Positions 34,638 through 44,389 of a DNA stretch of 64,000 nt are shown one piece after another. The translations under genes and the position numbers were made by a program. The stretch comes from Dicaeum eximium. Its lineage: Eukaryota > Chordata > Aves > Passeriformes > Dicaeidae. Under the pieces are notes generated by a model. That model did no database searches. It was not told where the DNA came from and saw nothing but the letters and a program-made list of their open reading frames with translations. Positions within the stretch are counted from its first letter, which is position 1. The number at the start of each line of letters is the position of its first letter. The stretch is from contig VWZP01009173.1 of assembly GCA_013396995.1 (NCBI GenBank), forward strand, positions 186,001 to 250,000. The letters are read 5' to 3'.

Positions 34638-34677
34638 CGGGGCGCTGGGACAGGGACAGCGACAGGGACAGGGACGA

Positions 34678-34846
34678 GTCCTGGAACAGCTGCCCAGGGA
34701 GGGCGTGGAGCCTCCATCTCTGGGGACATCCCAAACCCACCCGAACGCGTGCCTGTGTCACCTGCTCCAGGTGGCGACACGGGTTCAGTCTAGATGGTTT
34801 GCAAAGGTCCCTTCCAACCCCAGCCATCCTGGGATTCTGTGACAGG
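34678..34846 (+). mobile_element. CR1 LINE 3' end inside the CpG island
   Basis: Reads 'gtcctggaacagctgcccag', 'gtgcctgtgtcacctgctcc' and 'ggtcccttccaaccccagcc', then 'atcctgggattctgtga', a complete CR1 tail in sense orientation. It contains extra CG dinucleotides compared with other copies in the window. Confidence 0.93.
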
Positions 34847-35870
34847 GACAGAGGAACAGGGGGAGCGGCAGAGCTGTCCCTGTCGCCGTCCCTCCAGCCC
34901 CCGCGGGTCTCTCCCCGCAGCCCCTGCTCGGCACGGGAGAAGCTCTCCCCCCGTGCCCTCCAGCCCCGCAGCTCCCGATTTTTGACCTCCCGGTGGCTCG
35001 GGGCTCCGGAGGGATGTCCTACTCGGGACAGCTCCGTCCCGGGCCGCCTGGCATGGGACAGGTGACGGTGCACAGGTGTGCAGGTGAGGGACGGCCCTGG
35101 GGTGCAAGGTAGCCCTGGGTGTACCAAGCAAGGGACAAGCGACGTGTCCCCTCAGCGCCTGTCCCCAAGCGTGGCAGGAGCCTCAGCAAGGGGACAGCAG
35201 GGCCGGGGACAGGTGTCCACAAAGTGATGGATCCCCGAGGCCGATTTTGAACTCTCAGTCACAGCGATCATAACATCCCCTGGCCTTGGCTTGGCCACCA
35301 GATCGCTTTCCCCTGGAGACTTGGGGGTCTCAAGTAAAATTTTTAATGTGGATTTTGAAGGTTCGGTGAAACTCGGAGTGCTTCACCATAAAGCAAACAC
35401 ATGGGTCCTGAGCTGCTCTGAAAAAAGAAAACACCACCAGAGGAGAATGACTCCCACCTAGCAACAGAACTAAAACTGCATAGCTGAGATCCAAAACTGA
35501 AATAATTCAGATTTGTTTACTTAGCGTTCCCCTCCAGCCTGCCTAACTATTGTTGCAGAAATGAACTCCTCCGAGCAGTGGCAGGGCAAAGCGTCCACAC
35601 CATGTCTGCAGCCAGCCCCAGAGGGACCCTGGGCACAGCTCAGAGCATTCTGGGCTGTGCAGGAGCCCCCAGGGCTGGCATTCCCGGCAGGACTGGGGCT
35701 GGAGCGCCCCGAGCGTTCCCAGCCGTGTTTCTGGGGCTGTAGGGTGTGTTCCCCTTTAACTCCTCTGCCGTGACCCTAACGAGCCTATTTAGGCCTGCCC
35801 TGAGCACCTGGGCTCGGCTCTGGCCCAGCTTATCGCAAATCCCGGCTGCTCTGTCCCGCCTTTCTCACAG
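34847..35870. other. GC-rich non-coding sequence
   Basis: GC-rich and CpG-containing to 35250, less so to 35690, then richer again. Open frames on both strands without domains. No gene is assigned. Confidence 0.5.
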
Positions 35871-36089
35871 GCAGCTTTGGAAACCATTGCTGTGGCCTCA
35901 GTGGCCCAACGCCGCTGTCCTGCCCCTTTGCAGGAGGTGTTCCGCAGCCCCAGAGCGGCCGGGATGGGGAATGAGCCATGGCTGTGCCTCAGGCTCCTCT
36001 CGGGCCTCCGCGGCTGTGACCAGCGAGCGCCGAACCACGGCGTGTCCCGGCCCAGCCTCGGCCTCTCCCGACGTGCAGAGACATCCAAA
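35871..36089 (+). other. Candidate exon, 219 bp, open in one phase
   Basis: The acceptor 'ctgtcccgcctttctcacag' and donor CCAAA|GTGAGTAT are both near consensus and bound 219 bases. Phase 0 is open for all 73 codons (starts AALETIAVASVAQRRCPAPL, ends RRAETSK), a symmetrical exon length. CpG content is high across it. No domain is recognised. It lies between the CpG island and an LTR-like element, on the same strand as the candidate exon at 33163. It is the best single exon-like signal in the window, but coding is unproven. Confidence 0.33.
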
Positions 36090-36148
36090 GTGAGTATTTC
36101 ACCCACTCTGAGGGGAATTTTTCCACAGGTACCTATCTTGTGCTAATT

Positions 36149-36540
36149 ATGTCGGCGTGTGTGCACACGCTCCGTAGCAAATCTGGGAGTGGGGGAAGGC
36201 CATATTTTAATTTAGGCTAAATGCTGGTAAATATTGTTCCTCTGCTAGTTTGTGGTGGCTAAGCTATAAATTAAGGTATACATCAAGTTAAAGTGCTGCT
36301 AAGTTTAAGTGTTGCTAAGCTTTAGGCTGTGTTCCTTTTCATCCCTGTTTACACACACCTGGGTAGTTCCAGTTCATTTCTGCTTTGATTGCTTGGATTT
36401 TGTTTGGCTTCGTTGTTGCTTGTTGAGCCTTAGTTCTCCTTTGTAAATAGAGTGAATCTTGGCTGTGAACCTCTTGTGCTTTGTAGCTTAATATTAAACC
36501 TGTCTTTTCCTCATACCCTTGATTTTTGAAGTGACCTGCA
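36149..36540 (+). mobile_element. LTR-like sequence (endogenous retrovirus type)
   Basis: An AT-rich unit with an ATTAAA polyadenylation-type signal near 36493, a pyrimidine-rich segment after it and a terminal '...gacctgca'. A sequence like 'tggtggtcagag' follows, which resembles a primer-binding-site start. The left border is not sharp. There are no gag, pol or env frames, so at most a solitary LTR. The assignment is by style, not by a remembered consensus. Confidence 0.35.
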
Positions 36541-36685
36541 TTTTTCCCAGAATGTTTTGGTGGTCAGAGCCCCACTTTGCATTTCTCCCAGAATGTTTTG
36601 GTGGTCAGAGTCCCAATTTGCATTTCTCCCAGAATGTTTTGGTGGTCAGAGTCCCAATTTGCATTTCTCCCAGAATGTTTTGGGT
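36537..36685. repeat. 41-bp tandem repeat carrying octamer motifs
   Basis: Three full 41-bp copies (36555-36595, 36596-36636, 36637-36677) with partial copies on both sides. Two copies contain ATTTGCAT (36616-36623 and 36657-36664), the exact POU-factor octamer in reverse. The first has CTTTGCAT. Because 41 is not a multiple of three, the apparent repeated peptides are frame-shifted versions of one DNA unit and not a protein repeat. Confidence 0.93.
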
Positions 36686-36689
36686 TCAC

Positions 36690-37465
36690 CAGGGACAATT
36701 TCCGCCTGAAATCGGCAATGTTGATTTCTTGTTTGTTATCTAAGAGTAAACATGTAGCACGTTGATATTACCAGTGGTAACAGAGTCCTTTACACAGGAA
36801 TTTGAAGTCTTTACTCTTGTTCCACAACGTGGAATTCTAGTTGGATATAATGTGTGATTACTACACAAATTGCAGTTTATATAATACTGTTAGGCTGATG
36901 GCTAAAACCTTGTCTGATATCAGGGCTTCATGACTGAATTTGGGGATAAAAATACCTCCTTCTCACTTCCTGTCCTTCCAGAATTCTGGTTTGAGTTTGG
37001 AAGCAGCTGCAATATCAGAAAAACGAGTGTGTTCAAACATGTAGGGAAATGTGGAAGTTTTCCAAAAAAACCCTGGAAGTTCTCTCAATTTCTTGGTCAA
37101 ATTCTGAGAAATGTGAACTCTGTTGCCCTCAGGACTTTAACCAGGCCCTACCCAGTTGAAGGTACTACAGAATATTTTTAGAAGTTTCCCCCCTCTCTCT
37201 TTAACCACATGTGACCAAAGCAGCCCTGAATTCCATGTAAGTGAGGAGGTAAAATTAGTTTTTAAACTCAAAAATGTTAAGACCCAAGTACTTTAGCTGG
37301 AGCCCCATAACACATAAGAAAGCAAATACAAATGAAAAGGTCACTGTGATCACAGCAAGTTTAAGCATCACATTTTAAAAAGCTCTTTTTTGGCTGAAGT
37401 GCTGTCTTCATGTCCCCAGAGCCATAAATGCAGTCCCCTTTCCACTAAAATTGCCACAGTGACCC
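36690..37465. other. Non-coding AT-rich sequence
   Basis: No gene recognised. The frame at 36930-37181 has no domain. Confidence 0.5.
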
Positions 37466-37717
37466 TCAGAACAAACCTGCTCTGATCTCCCCCACTCCCA
37501 GGGCAGCATTAACCTGCAGAACTGCCTCTCCCTGGGCTGGGGGAATTCTGTCCCCCACAATATTCAGGTAAAAGGCACAAATAACCCAGGACTCAAACAC
37601 AACCCTCTGCAAACTGTCCTCAGCCAGAGCCTGGCTGCAGTTCTTCTCCAAAATGGGATATACCAGAGACTTTTGGAGAAGAACCCCCTGTACATACACA
37701 GAGAATCCTGGCACGTC
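37466..37717 (-). other. Open segment after an acceptor, ending in a stop (candidate terminal exon)
   Basis: On minus, 'gaagttccttcctggatgcag' precedes 84 codons to a TGA, starting DVPGFSVYVQGVLLQKSLVY and including VVFESWVICAFYLNIVGDR. The composition (hydrophobic runs, few prolines) is more protein-like than most frames here. A second splice-bounded open segment lies only 48 bases upstream at 37766-37848 (EPWKELQEQKHCPWSEAP), which is too close for a normal vertebrate intron. A decayed retrocopy or chance are alternatives. The family is unknown to me. Confidence 0.17.
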
Positions 37718-37848
37718 CTGCATCCAGGAAGGAACTTCTGTTAAATTCTACCTAGTCACACTTACAGGAACCTGGAGAGTTCCATGAAAGGAGTGGGAGC
37801 CTCTGACCAAGGACAGTGTTTCTGCTCCTGGAGCTCTTTCCATGGTTC

Positions 37849-40800
37849 CTTTTCACAGGAGAAACAAACCCCCACACCAACAGCCTTTTAGCAGATAATG
37901 AGGAAGGGAGAAGAATTAATTTTGTGTTTTTATTCCACTGCTCTGTTTTCCCAGTGCATATTTCTCTTTTCTGCCATTTGTTACTATTAATTACGAGCAA
38001 GCTGGTAGGGTAAATTAATGACTGGCCCAAATCTCTGCCAGCATCATTTCAATGTGTCCTAACTAATTTTTCTCCTTCGATGCTTACTTCAGAATAGTGA
38101 CTTAAATGTCAACAAGAGAGTATTTCACTTTATTAACTTTGTTCAACTTGGTCCTGGCATTGTAAACTCTTTTCCACTCATCCACAGAAGTGGGACGGGA
38201 TTTTAGGGAAAAAAAAAAGCTCCACTGCCTAAGAACTACTAAAAGTTTGCTCACAAGCAGGAATGTTTCCATTTAAACGTGTAATATATGCTTTGATAGC
38301 CCATATCATTATTTACATAGCACCTGGTAAAATTAAACCCACAGACAGCTGCAGTTTTTGGGTTTAAATCTCTGCATTCTAAGGATGACTCTGTGAATGT
38401 TTTGTCTCTCCCTTGGCATCTGCATGATCTATATACCCACACAAAATAAAATATGTGATAAAAACAAGAGATGGGGTTTTGAGGATGTGTATAAACAGGT
38501 TTAAATTTATATGTATCAGCACACAACTGAAAGGATACTTAGAGTGTTTTAAGAACTGTGTGTTACACACATATAAAATATAATCTGTGTGCTATTATAC
38601 ATAAATGTGTCACTTTACTCCTGTGAGCTGGATCCGAGAAGGGAAGGTGAAGGGAGAAGGGGAAGTGGAGCTGCAGGGAGGCAGTGAGGATGAGGCAGGA
38701 ATGATTTGGCATGGATGTGTCTCGGGAAGCTCCCATCCCGTTCCTGTGGCTGCCACCCAGGGGTCAGGGAGCCCCGGGCTGGGTGCGGAGGTTGGCACAC
38801 GGCAGGGAGGAGGAGAAGGGTTTTATTCCTTGGAGAAAAAGAGGGTGTTGAATTTGCAGCCTGAGGAGCCCCCGGGTGTGCTCTTGCTCAGGGGCCCTCC
38901 CCAGGCTGTGCCCAGCTTTGGCAGGCACAGGCAGGTGCCAGGGCTCCCTGTCCTTCCCTGGGCCCCTGCCGGGACTGAGATGGAGCAGCCCTTTCCTGCT
39001 GTGCCCACTCCCTGGGCTCCAGGCTTGCACCAAGCCCTGCAGTGTTCTGGTGGCCGAGCTGTTCCTCGCCCAGACACCCCTGACACTGCAGCAGGGGCTC
39101 CCATGAGCACAGCCCCCTGCTAAATGCAGTCAGGGGAGGAGAGCTCCTTCCAGGGGCAGCCAGGTAGCACAAATGGTGTTATCCCAGGGGCTGGCTGTGA
39201 CTGGGGTATTCTCGTGTGGCTGCTGGAGCCCAAACCAGCACAGACTGCCTTGGTGCCAGCACCCTGGGGATGTTTCTGAGGTGCCTCTCCTCTCCTCTGC
39301 AGAGTTCACATTGATCTCGAGCTGCTCTGGTGCATCTGCAAACCCATTCCTTGCATGTTTTGCCTTTAATGATGCTGAAGACTTTGGCATTAGCATTGTG
39401 TTGTGAGGTGAAGAGACACGTTCCCTCTGCCCTCCATTCCTGCCTGTTTTGGTTTTGTTTTGAGCTTTTTTTTTGTCATGGCTAATTCACATTCTGCCCA
39501 CTCCGTTGTGTTGCTGCATGAATGCTCTCTGCAGCGAGCTGATGAGAGACCATGATTTCACCCACTGGAGGCACTTTGCTGCTGGAAACAGGACAGGATA
39601 ATGCATTGCAGCCAAACTCCCTTTTTTTTCCCCCTGTGCTGTGTCAAAAAATTAGGGCTGGCATCATCAACTGCTGAAATGTCCCTTTGGAAAAAGCCCT
39701 GTCATAACAAACTCGGATGCTCTGAGCATCTTTTCCTCTTGGCACTGCTATTCTGTGACCCAAGGCAGGGGCAGGAGGAGATCATCAGCTCTGAAACCGT
39801 GCAGTTGTAACTGAGAAACCCAAGGCCAGCATTCCTAGATAGCTTTTTTTGCAGTTCTGAAGTAGCTTGAAGTGCAATTGAAATATTCCAGTTGATGCAG
39901 GGCAGCCTCTGTAGCTGTGCAGTGTCTTTTAGGAATGAATGAAATGCTTGCCCAAGCTGAGAAGTTAATCAGCACAGTCGTTTTTATTGCTTTGCATTAC
40001 TTAAGTCTTCCTTCACAGCACTAATTCCTGATTCTCTCCTACTTGTGTAATTTATACAAATCTGATTTTCTCACCATGATAAATAAATTGTTTCTCACTC
40101 CTGGTTTTACGTGTTTGACCAAGGAGGAGAGAAGAATGGAGAGGTATCGCATGAAATATTGGGAAAAAAACCCCAAAGCAGCAGAGAAAGCTTCATTTTT
40201 TGTGCCTCTGAGTGGATGTGCTTAGAAGCCTCCCTGGTTATCCACATGAACAGCATTAAACCCGAGCACAGAGCTCAGGGCGAGATAATTCCGAGCAGCT
40301 CCGTGTGCTTCCCGTGGCCCTGTGCCAGCCTGGGCTGCTGTGCCACCCCTGCCCATGGGCAGTGTCCCTGGGGCTGTGCTAGGGACAGAGGGGGATGTTC
40401 CATCACCAAAGCCATGGAATTTGCACATTGGATGTGAGATCCCGGTGCTGCAAGCCAAAACAACTTGAGAGCCACACAATGATGTGAAATCGGTCAGATT
40501 CTTATCCTGAGCTGCAACACAGCCCAGGGACCCAAAAATCCAACCTCTGTCCCTGGAGCAGTGCCATTAAAAATAAGGAGCTGCTGTTGTCCCCTGTGAC
40601 AGGGCAGGGAATTCCCGGGGTCCTGGATACAACACCAGAGTTTAACTGTGGGGCAGTCAAAGACACAAATTAATCCATCCTTACCAGAAGCAATGAGGGG
40701 TTTCCCTCTGGGCATTTGGGATTAAATTGCTGGCACTAGACTCAAAAGATCTTGGGGGTTTTTTTTTCTTTCTCAGATTAGATAAAGCATTGAGAGCAGG

Positions 40801-41690
40801 CAGAGGCCAAAATTCTTCACGTGTTGTTCTGATATTTTATGCTTGGTATCCTCACCTGGTGTTCACTGCAGTGGATTTCAGCCTCAGTGGGGTTGGGTTT
40901 GTTCTGAGTTTCTGGTTAATGTGCACATTCTCCCTGATGTTATTTATGGTGGCATTAGCTCCTGTACAATGATTTTTATCAGCTTTACTAATTAATGATA
41001 ATCTTGCTGGGCCATCTCCACGGGTAAATATTTTAGGGGAGATTCTTGATTAAAAACATTGATAAAAGGAATGGAAGTGATGGCATTGTTAAGGTGTTCT
41101 GGCTAGCAGGTTCCCTTCTGAAAATCATCTGGGATTTCTTGGAGGAGGAAGCTTGGGAAGGCTGTGCCAGGATGACAGGTCGTGTTCCCATGTTTGTGTT
41201 TCCATCTGGCTTGCAAAAACAGTCACTTTCAATGGCATAATTAAGAAAGGTTCCCACTAAATTCTGGCGTGTGGGGTCCACAGTCCCAACCAAGCATCCC
41301 CTCTGGGTGACAGAGTGGCTGAAGCTGGGAGACATCCTGGGAATCCTCTGGTTCCACCCAAGGGTCACTTCCAGTCTGGGTTTCAGCATCTCCCAGGACA
41401 GGGCCAGCCTGTGCCAGTATTTGATGACTCTGCCAGTGAAAACATCTTGTCTTATGCTCAGAAGTCAGATCCAGCTGAGAAGCCATCTTAAACCAAATTA
41501 AAAATGGGACAAAGGGTTTGTGCTGCAAAATCTTCTAAATAGATTAAAAATTTCCTCTGTGCAACAGCAAAATGAGGTAAAAAGCCTTTTCTTCCTTTAT
41601 TCAGCAGGAAAGTGTGAGCTCCACAAGGGGTGACCTACATATGCACTTGCTTGTTTGTTGAGCTCAAAACCTTTGCTCACATCTCATAAA
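37849..41690. other. Non-coding sequence, nothing recognised
   Basis: 3.8 kb without a recognised gene. GC-richer 38640-39200 carries frames on both strands. The rest is AT-rich with homopolymer runs such as the T run at about 39465. Confidence 0.5.
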
Positions 41691-41735
41691 TCAGAATCAT
41701 TTAGGTTTGAAAAGACTTCTAAGATCACGGAGTCC
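41691..41735 (-). mobile_element. CR1 LINE 3' end scrap
   Basis: 'tcagaatcatttaggtttga' and 'aaagacttctaagatcacgg' match the reverse complement of an older CR1 tail type ('ttggaaaagacctctaagat'). Confidence 0.65.
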
Positions 41736-41745
41736 TCCATGAGTT

Positions 41746-42580
41746 TCTTAAATATCCACATTAATTCATGTTGAATCTCATTAATCTTGAATTGACAGAG
41801 GGGGGAAAAACCCACACAAAATAGTGGAGAGCATTTCTATTAAAAAAACAAAGCTGAAATTAGGTCTCTTCCTGTCTTTTACACAATAAGTGTCCTGGGT
41901 AAGATCTACTTTTAGCAACCTGTTGAGTGCAGGGGGGTACCAGGAGCAGCAGTTCTCAGTCCTGGGGGCATTCCAAGGCAAATCCAGGGACCTGGACCAT
42001 GAACACAAGAGTTTGGCACCTTTTGGAAGCGGCAGCAGGGAAACAATCGTGGGAGCAGCTCCCGTGCCTGGCCTGGAGCTGCTCAGAGCTGGGCTGGGGC
42101 ACTTGGGGTGGTGTGACCCCGAGTGAAGCCACCCCTGTCACAGTCCATGGGTACTTCTGGATGTGCCACACATGGCCCTGCTGCACCTTCCCCAGGGCAG
42201 CTCCAAACCAGGTCAGGCAGGGCTCGGAGGGTTGGGACATCTGCTAAGAAAAGCCCAGGTGTGAGAAACATCCTTCAGCCCTGGAGGAGGGGCTGTCAGA
42301 ATGTTCTCCCTCGCTTTAAAATATCTTTTTAACTCTTCAGTTGCAGAGAAAAACCCTAAATGCAGGGAATCCACAGCAAATCTGCTGTAGGTTGTGGAGA
42401 CAAGGATCTCAGTGGAGCAGTGCTCGTGGTGGATGAGATCCCTAGAAACCCTTTCCTTTCCTAAAAGGAAAACCAGATTGGCTGGCAAGGAATTGGGTAT
42501 ATTAAAAAAAAAGAGCTAACAAACATAACAAAGAAATTCACTGTGTGCAGTAGTGTGGCTTGCACAGAACAAGGGGAAAA
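41746..42580. other. Non-coding sequence, nothing recognised
   Basis: Small overlapping frames at 41890-42488 on both strands, no domain. Confidence 0.5.
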
Positions 42581-42589
42581 CATTTGCAT

Positions 42590-43070
42590 TGTTTAATGTT
42601 TTCTGATTTTAATAATTATAGTTAAAAAGTTTCCCCGGCAAGGTTGTGATATATAGAGCTCATTGTAGTTTGGTGATTCTCCATCTGAAATGAAGGGAAA
42701 GAGAAAAATGATGGCTCAGATTCCTGCCTTTGCATATCCCTTTTCAAATGTATAATTTATTATCATGTACCTGTGTATATTTTAGCCTTCATTTTTCAAA
42801 AAGATGTCCATAAATTAAACAGGAATTCGGCAATCACTGAAGATTTATTTTGTCACTAATGATGGTCTAGTAGAGATACAGGTAAAATTCTAAAGGCAAT
42901 TTCTTAGGGCTTGAATAAATTTGCTTTTTAGCTTCTTCTTTCTGGAAAAGTTAACAAGAAGCAGCCTGGCCATTTCTGGGAGAAAAAGTGTCCATATTTC
43001 CCCAGCGTTATAAACCAACAAACAAATCTTACAGATATTTCTTTGAATGATTCATTCATGTTGCCCCACG
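42590..43070. promoter_or_regulatory. AT-rich candidate regulatory block
   Basis: Dense in ATTA, 'aataattatag', 'ttaaac' and 'tttgcat' words, without simple repeats and without open frames. It has a conserved-element look, but conservation is not tested. Confidence 0.2.
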
Positions 43071-43361
43071 GCAGGTGCAGTTTGTGGTGTGCCTTGTGAG
43101 GAGTCAAACATCATTTCCTGCCTGCCCTTGCAGTACAGGGGGGGATGAACACTCCTGCAGCTTTGCTGTGGTTTGTTTTTATTTGCTTTTGTTATGGTTA
43201 GGGTTGGGGTTAAATGTGTGAGACGCTATTTCTTATTTGGTCTTAGATGTTTATTAGTTTTTAATCTATATTACAAGTCTTACAGGCTGTGAGTTTTACC
43301 GTACTTCATGAACAAACTAAAAAATTGAGCTCTTTCTCTCTCTCTATATGTATATATCTAT

Positions 43362-43496
43362 TCCTGGCAGTGCCCAAGGCCAGGCTGGACAGGGCTTGGA
43401 GCAGCCTGGGACAGTGGGAGGTGTCCCTGCCATGGCAGGGGTGGCACTGGGTGATCTTCAGTGTCCCTTCCCACCCAACCCATTCCATAATCTTAA
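43362..43496 (+). mobile_element. CR1 LINE 3' end
   Basis: 'ggcagtgcccaaggccaggc', 'tgtccctgccatggcagggg' and 'cccttcccacccaacccatt' form a short, fresh-looking CR1 tail. It begins directly after a (TC)n and 'tatatgtatata' simple repeat. Confidence 0.93.
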
Positions 43497-44225
43497 GGGA
43501 AGTTTGGTGTGCTGTCTCTATGAGACTCTTCCTTTACAGCACAGGGCTCTTTCACCTGAACAACCTGCCAGCCATAACAGTTTGTGACTTTTGCACCTGA
43601 GTCAGGCAATTTTAATCCTAAGCAGTGTAAGAGCGCAAAGCTTTCTGCTGACACAAAAATAACCCGGGTCTTGCTCGTGGCAGAAGGACCCTGACTCTGG
43701 ATGCTGTGCAGCACAGAACTCTGTGTTCAGAGAAAGAAAAGGGAATTATAAACCCCCCGAACTCTGTGGGTATAGCAGCGCTTTGCCCTCCTGTGAAATA
43801 CCTGTAGAACGAACCTAAATGTGTCCCTTTCATCGAAAATGTCAAAAGAAATCTTTTTCTTGCACAAAAGCACTCTGCAGCCATGTGCCACAGAGGCGAG
43901 ATGTAATTCCTGCTTTGTCAGCCTGGTGAAATTCCCATTGCAGGGGGCAGAGACTCAAAATACTCCAACAGGGAATTTATTTTAGTGTACTGGCATGGCA
44001 GTGGCATTGCAAGACATGAAGACAATGACAAAACTTTGCCATTTGCCACATAACCTCAGGAAAATGTGCTCTGCTATTGTCCTGTACTTGCCTAATTGGG
44101 AGACCTTGGCTGTTTGTAATGGGGTTATTTGTAACAATGAATTGTGTTCAGAGACCTTCTAACAATGCTTCCAGAGAGGAGCTGAACCTATACTGAGGTT
44201 TACTGAAATTAATAACAACCCTGAC

Positions 44226-44280
44226 AAATCACAGAATGAACTAGGTTGGAAAAGGCCTTTGAGGTCAAGTCCAACTTCTG
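44226..44280 (-). mobile_element. CR1 LINE 3' end scrap
   Basis: 'aatcacagaatgaactaggt' and 'tggaaaaggcctttgaggtc' are the reverse complement of a CR1 end. The sequence further right to about 44390 may belong but is too diverged to call. Confidence 0.7.
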
Positions 44281-44389
44281 TTTATCTAAAGCAGCTACTG
44301 CAGGATGTTGTGCTGACACCTCAGACAGTGCCAGAAATTCAGGTGAACTGGGGAAGTCCTCAGCTGTGATTGACAGGAGCACCCTCTGC

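Larger units (their letters stand above)
33180..35250. promoter_or_regulatory. CpG island, probable promoter
   Basis: CG dinucleotides are frequent here and rare in the rest of the window. The densest part is 33780-34336, followed by an assembly gap and more CpG-rich sequence. Vertebrate CpG islands usually mark promoters. Splice-donor-like sites occur on plus (33284) and on minus (next to 33981 and 34118), so direction cannot be fixed and divergent transcription is possible. No TATA box is evident. Confidence 0.8.

Noticed and set aside
33661..35127. 488-codon minus frame across the CpG island
   Set aside because: It runs through 301 unknown bases and a CR1 tail. Openness is due to GC-rich composition.
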